DNA from: Pseudomonadota bacterium
Lineage (GTDB): Bacteria; Pseudomonadota; Gammaproteobacteria; Xanthomonadales; Xanthomonadaceae
Assembly: GCA_023461075.1 (NCBI GenBank)
Contig: JAEWNY010000022.1
Location: 1 to 64,000 of the forward strand
Direction of reading: 5' to 3'
Length of the DNA stretch: 64,000 nucleotides
Made by a program: the position numbers and the translations under genes. Shown piece by piece: positions 48,743-57,351 of this stretch (the first letter of the stretch is position 1; the number at the start of each line of letters is the position of its first letter). Under the pieces are notes generated by a model that saw only the letters and a program-made list of their open reading frames with translations, had not been told where the DNA came from and searched no databases.

Positions 48743-49546
48743 TTACTTCACCGCATCGGCACAACCGCGATAGGTGGTCTTGCCATAGGTGAGCGTGGCG
48801 TCGAACTCGCGGTCGGTCTTGCCGTTGGCATCGCCCGCCTTGTCGCAACGGGTACGGCCATCGATGGTCAGAACGAAATCGGTGCCGGCGTCCTTGCCGC
48901 TGAATTCCACGCCCTTGGCATAGGCACCACGCTTGGCCGTGACCGTGGTGAAACCGGGATCGACGCGCGCGTGCTCGGGCACGTCCAGCTTGACCGTATC
49001 GCCAGCCACTTCGGCACGCCAGGCCGGGGAGAACCCGTTGGCGCTGAACCCGGAGACCGGCCCTTTGTCGGCATCGGCGGCAGCCAGGGCCGCGGCCGTC
49101 TCGTTTTCCATCGGCATGACATCGGCAGCGGGTGCGGCGCAGCCGGAATAACTGCGGCCTTCAAGCGTCATCGTGGCGGAATACGGGTGCGTCGCGTCGG
49201 ACATCCCGTCGCTGCAGCCCTGCTTGACGATATCGAGCTTGACGTCCTTGCCGACGTAATGGATGCCGGCGGCATCGGCACTGCGGGTGGCGTCGAATCG
49301 CTTGCCACCGGCCTCAACGGTGTCCGGCGTGGTGAACACCAGGGCGCCCTGGCCCTCATCGATCATTTCCCAGAACGGCTCGTTGCCGAAAGCACGCATC
49401 GCGACGGCATCGGTGGTGGGCGCGGCGACAGTGGGTGCGGCCGCCGCGGGCGGAGCGACCGGCGTATCGGCGGGGCCTGCGGCGGGCTTGCAGGCGGCCA
49501 GCGCGAGCGTGATGCTGCTGGCCAAGATCAACACGGAAAGACGCAT
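48743..49546 (-). CDS. Lipoprotein with two COG3650-like domains
   Basis: This 267-residue protein has a lipobox LALAAC (C19), so it should be membrane-anchored. It contains two copies of one fold. The first (about residues 50-135) has AFGNEPFWEM, then CSDGMSD and YSGCAAP. The second (about 165-267) has SANGFSPAWRAEV, then CDKAGDANGKTD and YRGCADA. The pattern of an N-terminal GN-x-x-W and a late Cys pair fits the COG3650/YdhA-like lipoprotein group. The role is unknown, possibly a ligand-binding envelope protein. The start is ATG 49546. Confidence 0.75.
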   Translation of the reverse strand: MRLSVLILASSITLALAACKPAAGPADTPVAPPAAAAPTVAAPTTDAVAMRAFGNEPFWEMIDEGQGALVFTTPDTVEAGGKRFDATRSADAAGIHYVGKDVKLDIVKQGCSDGMSDATHPYSATMTLEGRSYSGCAAPAADVMPMENETAAALAAADADKGPVSGFSANGFSPAWRAEVAGDTVKLDVPEHARVDPGFTTVTAKRGAYAKGVEFSGKDAGTDFVLTIDGRTRCDKAGDANGKTDREFDATLTYGKTTYRGCADAVK

Positions 49547-49623
49547 CGGAATTCCAGCTGGTTTTGAGGGGGGTGGGCGCATCAATACGGCCCAAAGGTA
49601 CGTCGGCGATTGTTAGCGATGCG

Positions 49624-50493
49624 TCAGCCGATACCGCGTGTGATGTCCACTTCGCACAGGCTGGTCAGTTCGGCTTCATCGAAACCGGCCTCGCGCCTTG
49701 CCTCCACGTTGAAAGGACCATGCAGCGCGCCGCCGGCGTACTCATGCAAAAGTTCGCGGAAGCGGCTGTGCGGCTCGACGCCGGCGCGTTCGCAATGCCA
49801 GCGGTACCAGCGAGAACCCGCGGCGACATGCGCCACTTCCTCGCGCAGGATGATCTCAAGGATGTCGGCGGTCGCGTCATCGCCCAGCGCACGCAGCTTC
49901 ACGATCATCCCCGGCGTCACGTCGAGGCCACGCGCCTCCAGCACGCGCGGCACCAGGGCCATTCGCGCCAGGCCGTCGTGCGCGGTCTTGCGCGCCATTT
50001 CCCACAATCCGTCATGGGCATCGAAGTCGCCGTAGTCGTGACCGAAATCATGGAGTCGCGCGCGCAGCATCCGGAAATGGCGCGCCTCGTCGGCGCCCAC
50101 CTGCCCCCAGTCGGCGTAGTAATCACGCGGCAGATCGCGGAAACGCCAGATCGCGTCGCAAGCCAGGTCGATGGCATTGAACTCGATGTGGGCGACGGCG
50201 TGGATGAAAGCGGCGCGGCCCTCGTTGCTGCCAAAGCCGCGTCGCGGCAGATCGCGCGGATGCACCAGGCGCGGACGCTCGGGACGCGCGGATTCGCAGT
50301 TGCCCGGCACCGGCAACGATGCGCCATCGACGAGGGTCAATCGGCCCGAGCGGAAACCTTCGGCCATCCGCATCGCAAGGTCGGGTTTGCCGTCGACATC
50401 GCCACAGTCGAGCACCGCGCGCGCAGCCTCGAACAACGATGCCTGCTGCGCCAGCGGGGCCGACGCAACCCCTGACGTCACCCCGCCGTTCAA
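49624..50493 (-). CDS. DUF455 ferritin-like protein
   Basis: This 289-residue protein has metal-ligand motifs of the ferritin superfamily ([45 protein letters not shown]). DUF455 is related to MiaE, a tRNA-modifying di-iron monooxygenase, but its own function is not settled. It starts inside the purF stop codon (ATGA overlap at 50490-50493), so it is translationally coupled to purine synthesis. Confidence 0.87.
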   Translation of the reverse strand: MNGGVTSGVASAPLAQQASLFEAARAVLDCGDVDGKPDLAMRMAEGFRSGRLTLVDGASLPVPGNCESARPERPRLVHPRDLPRRGFGSNEGRAAFIHAVAHIEFNAIDLACDAIWRFRDLPRDYYADWGQVGADEARHFRMLRARLHDFGHDYGDFDAHDGLWEMARKTAHDGLARMALVPRVLEARGLDVTPGMIVKLRALGDDATADILEIILREEVAHVAAGSRWYRWHCERAGVEPHSRFRELLHEYAGGALHGPFNVEARREAGFDEAELTSLCEVDITRGIG

Positions 50494-51956
50494 GCGCGTC
50501 GCTTCTGCTTGGCCTCGTCCGAGCGTTGCGCCTCGAGCGCCTCGAAATAGCCTTCACCCACGCCGGTCACGTATTCGCCGGAGAAGCAGGAGGTGTCGAA
50601 CTGCATGCCGGCGTTCTTCGGCCCCGCGACCGCCTCCTCGAGATCCTCGAGATCCTGGTAGACCAGCCAGTCGCAGCCGATCAGCGCTTCGATCTCGGCG
50701 ACATCGCGACCATGCGCGATCAACTCGGTCGGCGTCGGCATGTCGATGCCGTAAATGTTCGGATAGCGCACCGGCGGCGCGGCGGAGGCCAGATAAACCT
50801 TCTTGGCGCCGGCATCGCGCGCCATCTGCACGATCTGCTGGCTGGTGGTGCCGCGCACGATCGAGTCATCGACCAGCAGCACCACGCGGTTGCGGAACTC
50901 CAGCGGGATCGGGTTCAACTTGCGGCGCACCGATTTCGCGCGCTCGCCCTGCCCCGGCATGATGAAAGTGCGGCCGACGTAACGGTTCTTGATGAAGCCC
51001 TCGCGGTACTTCACGCCAAGCACGTTGGCGATCTCCAGCGCAGCGTCGCGGCTGGTGTCGGGGATCGGGATCACCACGTCGATGCCGTGGTCGGGACGCT
51101 CGCGCAGGATCTTCTCGCCCAGTACCACGCCCATGCGCATGCGTGCCTTGTGCACCGAGATGGTGTCGATCATCGAGTCGGGACGCGCGAAATACACGTG
51201 TTCGAAGATGCACGGCCGCGGCAGCACTTCGGCGGCACAGATGCGCGTGCTCAGGCCGCCGTCCTCGCTGACCACGACGGCCTCGCCGGCGGCCACATCG
51301 CGCACCCGCTCGAACCCGAGCAGGTCCAGCGCCACTGATTCGGAGGCCAGCGCGTACTCGTCACCCTGCGGCGTGTTGCGCTTGCCCAGCACCAGCGGGC
51401 GGATCGCATTGGGGTCGCGGAACGCCACCAGGCCCAGGCCCATCACCATGCAGATGACCGCATAGCCGCCCTTGGCCCGGCGCATCACGCCCTCGACGGC
51501 ACTCAACGCGGCCTCCGCATCCAGCCCCGGCTGCTGCGCCAGCTCGTGCGCGAACACGTTGAGCAGCACTTCCGAATCCGATTGCGTGTTGACGCTGCGG
51601 CGGTCCTGCTCGAACACCTCGCGGCGCAGGGCCTCGGTATTGATCAGGTTGCCGTTGTGCGCGAGCGCGATGCCGTACGGCGAGTTGACGTAGAACGGTT
51701 GCGCCTCGTCGCTGCCCTCGCTGCCGGCGGTCGGGTAACGGCAGTGGCCGATGCCCATGTTGCCCTTGAGCAGCGACATCATCATCGGATCGAAGACGTC
51801 ACTGACCAGCCCGTTGCCTTTTTCCACGCGCATCTGCCGGCCGTTGCTGGTGGCGATGCCGGCGGCGTCCTGGCCGCGGTGCTGCAGGACGGTCAGTCCG
51901 TCATACAGGCGCGCGGCGACTTCGGTGTGGCTGACGATGCCGACGATGCCGCACAT
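50490..51956 (-). CDS. purF: Amidophosphoribosyltransferase
   Basis: PurF forms 5-phosphoribosylamine, the first step of purine synthesis. The 488-residue protein (E. coli 505) has the N-terminal glutaminase nucleophile C2 ([10 protein letters not shown]). It also has [19 protein letters not shown] and AHNGNLINT. The PRPP loop is [15 protein letters not shown]. It lies 39 bases after dedD. A cvpA gene, usually placed between dedD and purF, is absent. The next gene overlaps its stop. Confidence 0.97.
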   Translation of the reverse strand: MCGIVGIVSHTEVAARLYDGLTVLQHRGQDAAGIATSNGRQMRVEKGNGLVSDVFDPMMMSLLKGNMGIGHCRYPTAGSEGSDEAQPFYVNSPYGIALAHNGNLINTEALRREVFEQDRRSVNTQSDSEVLLNVFAHELAQQPGLDAEAALSAVEGVMRRAKGGYAVICMVMGLGLVAFRDPNAIRPLVLGKRNTPQGDEYALASESVALDLLGFERVRDVAAGEAVVVSEDGGLSTRICAAEVLPRPCIFEHVYFARPDSMIDTISVHKARMRMGVVLGEKILRERPDHGIDVVIPIPDTSRDAALEIANVLGVKYREGFIKNRYVGRTFIMPGQGERAKSVRRKLNPIPLEFRNRVVLLVDDSIVRGTTSQQIVQMARDAGAKKVYLASAAPPVRYPNIYGIDMPTPTELIAHGRDVAEIEALIGCDWLVYQDLEDLEEAVAGPKNAGMQFDTSCFSGEYVTGVGEGYFEALEAQRSDEAKQKRRA

Positions 51957-51995
51957 GCTGGACTCCGCGTGGTGTGTGTTGTCGTGGTGGAACGA

Positions 51996-53024
51996 TCAGG
52001 GATGCGGGCGAACCATGCCGCCGACGCCCAGCCTGGATTGCGCCTGCGCGCGCAGCTTCTCGGCATCGGCACGATCGGCGACCGGGCCCACGCGCACGCG
52101 GGTGCGCGGGCCATCGTCGGTATTGACCGTCTCGGTGAAGGCGGACAGGCCGGCGGCACGCGCCTTGTCACGCAATGCCTTGGCGGCATCGGCATCGGCG
52201 AACGCACCGAGCTGCACCGCGAAACCGACATTCGATGTCGCCGGCTTGGCTGCGGGTGCAGCGGGTTTGGGCGCAGGCTTGGGCTCGGCAGCGACCGGCT
52301 GGGTCGGCTTCGGCGCGACCGCCACCGGCTTGGGCGCAGGTTCGGCGGGCTTGGCTGCTGCGACCGGAGTCGGCTGGGACGGCGCAGGCTGGGTGACGGT
52401 CGGCTTGGCTGCCGGAGCCGGCGCGGGCGTGGCCGGCAAGGGCGCGGTGGCGACTGCAGGCGGCAGGGCTGAGGTGGAGGTCGTCGCAACGGTGGCGGGC
52501 GCCTGTGCATCAGCATTCAATGCCGCCACGCTGGCATTGACCTTGTCGCTGACGTGCAGTGCGCGCAGGCGTGCCGCCTCGGCCTCCGCACGGCTGGCGA
52601 AGGGGCCGATGCGCACGCGCCAGGCATCGCGTCCGTTGAACTTCGCCGCCTCGCTGTAGGCGGTGAGCTGCGACTGGTTGAGCGCGGAGGCCATGCGATC
52701 GGCATCGGCGGACGTGCCGTAATGGCCGAAGTTGACCGCGTAATCACCCGCGGCAGTGGCCGGGGTCGAGGGTGCGGGCGAAGGAGTCGCGACGGGCGCC
52801 TCGTTCGCCATCCCGGCCACACCGCCGGCCGGCACCTGGCCGGGCACGCCCAGTGGCAGTTCACGCGTCTCGAAACCGCTGTTCGGCTCCGCCGGCACTT
52901 CGATCGACACGTCGGCGGCGCCACTGACCGGCGCAGGTCCCTTCACCAGCATGGGCAGGAAGATCACCGCGATCGCGATCAGGACGGCAGCACCGATCAG
53001 TCGCTGTTTCAAGGCTCGATCCAT
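51996..53024 (-). CDS. dedD: DedD-like cell division protein with two SPOR domains
   Basis: This 342-residue protein has one membrane span (LIGAAVLIAIAVIFLPMLV). A first SPOR domain is at about 90-170 (YAVNFGHYGTSADADRMASA, then WRVRIGPFASRAEA). A long Pro/Ala/Lys linker follows, then a second SPOR domain at about 262-342 (GFAVQLGAFADADAAKAL, then RVRVGPVADRADA). SPOR domains bind denuded peptidoglycan at the septum. DedD normally has one; the tandem form is less usual. It lies between folC (30 bases) and purF. Confidence 0.9.
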   Translation of the reverse strand: MDRALKQRLIGAAVLIAIAVIFLPMLVKGPAPVSGAADVSIEVPAEPNSGFETRELPLGVPGQVPAGGVAGMANEAPVATPSPAPSTPATAAGDYAVNFGHYGTSADADRMASALNQSQLTAYSEAAKFNGRDAWRVRIGPFASRAEAEAARLRALHVSDKVNASVAALNADAQAPATVATTSTSALPPAVATAPLPATPAPAPAAKPTVTQPAPSQPTPVAAAKPAEPAPKPVAVAPKPTQPVAAEPKPAPKPAAPAAKPATSNVGFAVQLGAFADADAAKALRDKARAAGLSAFTETVNTDDGPRTRVRVGPVADRADAEKLRAQAQSRLGVGGMVRPHP

Positions 53025-53054
53025 CGGGAAGCGTGGCCGGGACGGGGAACGCGA

Positions 53055-54347
53055 TTATAGCGTGTCGGCTAAGGCGGCCCCGCCCGCGGCGAAACGCTTC
53101 AGCGCACGTTCGGCCGCGTGGAAGCCGCCGAAAACCAGCACGCGATCACCCGTTCCGGCAGCGGCAAGCGCGCGATCGATCGCGGCATCGACATCGCTTG
53201 CGCGATCGGCGACCGGCAAACCCTGCGGCATGCGGCGCGCGAGCGCATCGACATCGATGCCGCGTGCGCCCGCATTCCGGCTGCCGGCGAGGTACCAGCC
53301 ATCGACGACATCGGCCATGGCCTGCACCACGCCGTTCGCATCCTTGTCGCCCAGCGCCGCATACACGGCCAGCGTGCGGCCTGTTGTCGCGGAAGCGGAG
53401 AGTGCATCGGCAAGCGCACGCGCGGCCTGCGGATTGTGACCGACGTCGACGATCACCTCGACGCCATCAACGTCGAATATCTGCATGCGTGCCGCGATGC
53501 GGGCTTCGCTGATGCCGCGTGCAAAAACCTCTGCATCGGCTTCGAAACCGATCGCGCGCAGCGCCGCGATCGCGCAGGCGGCGTTGCGCAACTGCACCGG
53601 GGCCGCGAGCATCGGCATCGGCAACACCAGCTCGAAGCCGACTTCGCGCCAACGCCAGTGCGTGGCATCGATCGGTTCGGCGAAGAAATCGTTGGCGATG
53701 CGCCAGCTCGATGCACCGATCGTGTAGGCATGGCGCAGCACGCTGGCCGGCGGATCGTCATCGCCCAGCACCAATGGCTTCCATGCGCGCGCGATGCCGG
53801 CCTTCTCGGAGCCGATCGATTCGATGTCCTCGCCCAGCCACTCCTGATGATCGAGATCGACAGTGGTGATCACCGCGCAATCGGCATCGACGAGGTTGAC
53901 CGCATCCAATCGCCCGCCCAAACCGACTTCCAGCACCGCGAGATCGGGCGCGGCGCGTTCGAACAGCCACAGCGCGGTGAGTGTTCCTGTTTCGAAATAG
54001 GTCAGCGAGATATCGCCGCGCGCGGCCGCGATCGCCTCGAACGCGGCGATCAGGTCCTGGTCACTCGCCTCCACGCCATCGATGCGTATGCGCTCGTTGT
54101 AGCGCAGCAGATGCGGCGATGTGTACGCGCCCACTTTCCAGCCGCCCGCACGCGCGATCGATTCGATGAAGGCGACGGTCGAACCCTTGCCATTGGTGCC
54201 GCCCACGCTGATGACCTGCGTTGCGGGCTTGCCCAGACCCATCCGCGCGGCGATTTCGCGCACGCGATCGAGGCCGAGGTCGATGGCCTTGGGATGCTGC
54301 TGCTCCAGCCGCGCCAACCAGCCAGCCAGCGTGTGCGGAATGGACAT
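53055..54347 (-). CDS. folC: Dihydrofolate/folylpolyglutamate synthase
   Basis: FolC makes dihydrofolate and adds glutamates to folates. The 430-residue protein (E. coli 422) has the P-loop GGTNGKGSTVAF near residue 50. It also has YTSPHLLRYNERIRI, LEVGLGGRLDAVN and VDLDHQEWLG. The C-terminal part contains DVGHNPQAARAL. The start ATG at 54347 (MSIPHTLAGWLARLEQQHP) is typical. It is 10 bases after the histidine phosphatase gene on the same strand. Confidence 0.97.
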   Translation of the reverse strand: MSIPHTLAGWLARLEQQHPKAIDLGLDRVREIAARMGLGKPATQVISVGGTNGKGSTVAFIESIARAGGWKVGAYTSPHLLRYNERIRIDGVEASDQDLIAAFEAIAAARGDISLTYFETGTLTALWLFERAAPDLAVLEVGLGGRLDAVNLVDADCAVITTVDLDHQEWLGEDIESIGSEKAGIARAWKPLVLGDDDPPASVLRHAYTIGASSWRIANDFFAEPIDATHWRWREVGFELVLPMPMLAAPVQLRNAACAIAALRAIGFEADAEVFARGISEARIAARMQIFDVDGVEVIVDVGHNPQAARALADALSASATTGRTLAVYAALGDKDANGVVQAMADVVDGWYLAGSRNAGARGIDVDALARRMPQGLPVADRASDVDAAIDRALAAAGTGDRVLVFGGFHAAERALKRFAAGGAALADTL

Positions 54348-54357
54348 GCTCAACGCA

Positions 54358-55002
54358 TCACAGCGCGCGATGCACGGCTTCGCCGAACAACGCCGTGTGG
54401 TGGTGACTGTCGTTGAGGCGTACCACATCGAGACGGTCGACATCGGCGCCTTCGAGCAGGTTGAGCGTGGCCGGGGCCTGGCGGAAATGCCAGAAACTCG
54501 CCATCGGAATACCCAGCACGCGGCACAGCAAGGCGCGGTTGACCGCATCGTGCGCGACGATCAACACGGTCGCATCATCGCCCAGCCCATCGCAGGCGCG
54601 CGCGAACGCCGGCCATGCGCGAGCGGATACCTGTTGCAGCGATTCGCCGCCCGGCATCTGCACGGTCTGCGGCGCATCGCGCCAGGCCTGCATCAGTTCC
54701 GAATCACGCGCGTGGATCTCGCTGGCCAGCAGGCCCTCCCACTCACCATGCGCGATCTCGGCAAGACCCTCGTCCAGTTGCAGCATCGATGCACGCGCCT
54801 CGCCCAGCGCGAGTTCCGCCGTGCGCCGCGCACGCGACAGCGGCGATGCGATGGCGCGATCGATGCGGACATCGGCAAGCCGCTCGCCCAACGCACGCGC
54901 CTGCGCCTCGCCCACCGCAGAGAGCGGGATGTCGACTTGGCCCTGGTAGCGTCCTTCGGCATTCCAGGGGGTTTCGCCGTGACGGGCCAACAGGATGCGC
55001 AT
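54358..55002 (-). CDS. Histidine phosphatase family protein
   Basis: This 214-residue protein of the phosphoglycerate mutase/acid phosphatase superfamily has the catalytic RHG motif at the start (MRILLARHGETPWNAEG) and IASPLSRARRTAE. It also has GEWEG and the second histidine in VLIVAHDAVNR. It could be CobC (alpha-ribazole phosphatase) or a general phosphatase; no cobalamin genes are nearby. It is 10 bases upstream of folC, so it is cotranscribed. Confidence 0.9.
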   Translation of the reverse strand: MRILLARHGETPWNAEGRYQGQVDIPLSAVGEAQARALGERLADVRIDRAIASPLSRARRTAELALGEARASMLQLDEGLAEIAHGEWEGLLASEIHARDSELMQAWRDAPQTVQMPGGESLQQVSARAWPAFARACDGLGDDATVLIVAHDAVNRALLCRVLGIPMASFWHFRQAPATLNLLEGADVDRLDVVRLNDSHHHTALFGEAVHRAL

Positions 55003-55101
55003 TCGATCAGGTTCCGATGGTGCGATGGCCGATTATCCCGCAACCACGCCCTGCGCGAGGCAAGCACGCGCCATCCTCGCGTCGCGGGCCTCTGCCGGAA
55101 C

Positions 55102-55131
55102 AAAAAAACGCCGGTGCGGGCCAGCGTTTTT
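55102..55131 (-). terminator. Terminator after the S46 peptidase genes
   Basis: On the minus strand an 8-bp stem, AAAAACGC with GCGTTTTT, is followed by more T residues. It lies between the S46 genes and the next minus gene. Confidence 0.75.
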
Positions 55132-55148
55132 CGTCAACGCGATGCCAC

Positions 55149-57326
55149 TCAACGCTTCGCCGGCACGCCCATTTCGTCAAGCAACTGCGGCGCCGGGTAG
55201 ACCTCCTGCATGATCCAGCGCATGTAGCGTTGGTCGACCGAGATCATCCGGGTCATCTTCGGATCGAACACCCAGTTGGAGCTGACCGACTCCCAGTTGC
55301 CGTCGAAGGCCAAGCCAACCAGCTTGCCGTAGCCATCAAGCACCGGCGAGCCGGAGTTGCCGCCGGTGATGTCGAGGTCGGACAGGAAGTTGACCGGCAC
55401 CGTGCCCAGGCGCTTGTCCTGGTAGCCGGCGTAACGCTTGGCCGCGATCGCATCCAGCAGCACCTTGGGCGCCGCGAACGGTTCCTTGCCGGTGGCTTTC
55501 GCGGCGACTTCCTCCAGCCGGGTGAAGGGCTGTTGCTGGCGTCCATCGGTCTTGGTGTAGCCGGTCACGTTGCCGAAGGTGATGCGCAGCGAGGAATTGG
55601 CATCCGGATAGACCGCCTCGCCCTTGGACTTGCGGTAGTCCATCACCGCCTGCAGGTAGGCCGGGCGTGCGACGAGGATCTCACCGGCGCGGACCTTGCC
55701 CTCCTCCTCCAGCTTCATCAGGGTCGGCATCACCGCGACGGCATACTGGATGGCCGGGTCCTGGCTCGCCTCGAACGCGGCACGGTCGGCGCTGAACCAC
55801 TTCATCCGTTCATCGGCATTGCGGAGGTTGCTCTGGGCCAAGCGATCAAGCGCGCGATCCACCGCCACGGCGTCATTGCCACCGAGCCACTGGTCGATCG
55901 CGGCGACCCGCTGGGCGGCCGGCAGCTTGAGATATTCCAGCAGCCAGTACCGCTGCAACTGGCGGTCCATCTGCGGATCGAAACGGCGCTCCATCTGCTT
56001 CAGGCTGCCCTCGATGCCGGGCAGGTCACGTTGCTGGTAACCGGATTCACGCTCGGCGTCGGGCTTCTGCCGCTCGATGGCAAGGCGGTACAGCGATGTC
56101 GCGGTATTGCCCAAGGCGCCGCCGGACTGGCGCATCACCAGATCGCGCTCGCGGGTCGCGCGCGCCTGCGCGTTGAGCTTGAGCAGCTGGTCATGGGCCG
56201 CCAGCGCCGCAGCGCCCTTGCCGCCCTGCTTGCGCAGCCACGCCAGCACCGCGGCTTCCTCGCGCTGCTTGGTCTGGGCCGCGCCGATCCGCTTGAAGCC
56301 TTCCAGCTGGCCATCGTAATTCTTCAGCACGTTTTCCCAGCCGCGCATGGTGCTGGCGTACTTGACCTCGATGTCCGGATTCTTCGCGCCCTCGGCTTCC
56401 ACCATCGCCACCAGGTTCTTGTAGTGCGCGGCGATGGTGGGATACGCCCAGCTCTGGGTGTTGTCGAACTCGTCGGCCAGCGCGTAGCGACTGGTGCTTC
56501 CCGGATAACCCGCCACCATCACGAAATCACCCACGCCCAGCGGCTTGTCGGCGATGCGCAGCCAGTGCTTCGGCTGGTAGGGCACGTTGTCCTTGCTGTA
56601 GGCGGCTGGCTTGCCGTCCTTGCCGACATAGGCGCGGTAGAACGAGAAGTCGCCGGTGTGGCGCGGCCACATCCAGTTGTCGATCTCCCCGCCATAGTTG
56701 CCGATCGACGACGGCGGCGCATAGGCCAGGCGTACGTCCTTGATCTCGAGGTTCTTGAACAGGCGATAGGTATTGCCGCCGAAGAAACTGTAGAGCCGGC
56801 AGCGATAGCCGCCGCCCGCCTCGCAGCTGGAGATCAGCTGCTTCTCCAGGTTGTCGACCGCACGGGTGCGCTCGATCGGCGATGGCGCAGCGGCGATCGC
56901 CTGCCTGACCTGCGCGGTGACATCGGTGATTTCGTCCAGCACGTAGACGCGCGCATTGGGCCCGGCCGAGAGTTCGTCACCCGGTGAGGCCGCGTTGAAA
57001 CCGGTGTCGATGAGGTTGCGTTCCGGCGTCGAATTGAGCTGGATCGCACCGTAGGCGCAGTGATGGTTGGTGACTACCAGGCCCTGCGGCGACACGAAGC
57101 TGGCGGTGCAGCCACCGAGCGAGACGACTGCGCCCAGCGGATCGCCGGTGAGGTTGGCCAGCTGCCTGGGGTCTAGCTTGAGCCCGGCCTTCTTCAACGA
57201 TTTCGAAATCTCCGGCAGCTGCTGCGGGACCCACATGCCTTCGTCGGCGCGGGCCTCGGTCGTTGCTCCGAGTGCGGCGACGGCCAAGGCCGTGGCCAGC
57301 GTGGTGTATCGCATCGCGTGTTTCAT
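55149..57326 (-). CDS. S46 dipeptidyl peptidase, DPP7-type
   Basis: This secreted serine exopeptidase removes dipeptides from N-termini. The 725-residue protein has a signal peptide (cleavage before DEGMW). It has catalytic His in VVTNHHCAYG, Asp in PRHTGDFSFY and Ser in [10 protein letters not shown]. The residue 18 positions after the Ser, called 673 in Porphyromonas DPP7/DPP11, is Gly (FDGNWES). This fits DPP7, which prefers hydrophobic or uncharged P1 residues. It lies 25 bases downstream of the second S46 gene, so they form a pair. The start at 57326 follows AAGGA eight bases away. Confidence 0.95.
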   Translation of the reverse strand: MKHAMRYTTLATALAVAALGATTEARADEGMWVPQQLPEISKSLKKAGLKLDPRQLANLTGDPLGAVVSLGGCTASFVSPQGLVVTNHHCAYGAIQLNSTPERNLIDTGFNAASPGDELSAGPNARVYVLDEITDVTAQVRQAIAAAPSPIERTRAVDNLEKQLISSCEAGGGYRCRLYSFFGGNTYRLFKNLEIKDVRLAYAPPSSIGNYGGEIDNWMWPRHTGDFSFYRAYVGKDGKPAAYSKDNVPYQPKHWLRIADKPLGVGDFVMVAGYPGSTSRYALADEFDNTQSWAYPTIAAHYKNLVAMVEAEGAKNPDIEVKYASTMRGWENVLKNYDGQLEGFKRIGAAQTKQREEAAVLAWLRKQGGKGAAALAAHDQLLKLNAQARATRERDLVMRQSGGALGNTATSLYRLAIERQKPDAERESGYQQRDLPGIEGSLKQMERRFDPQMDRQLQRYWLLEYLKLPAAQRVAAIDQWLGGNDAVAVDRALDRLAQSNLRNADERMKWFSADRAAFEASQDPAIQYAVAVMPTLMKLEEEGKVRAGEILVARPAYLQAVMDYRKSKGEAVYPDANSSLRITFGNVTGYTKTDGRQQQPFTRLEEVAAKATGKEPFAAPKVLLDAIAAKRYAGYQDKRLGTVPVNFLSDLDITGGNSGSPVLDGYGKLVGLAFDGNWESVSSNWVFDPKMTRMISVDQRYMRWIMQEVYPAPQLLDEMGVPAKR

Positions 57327-57351
57327 TCCTTGGGTCCTTGATTGCGGGTTT

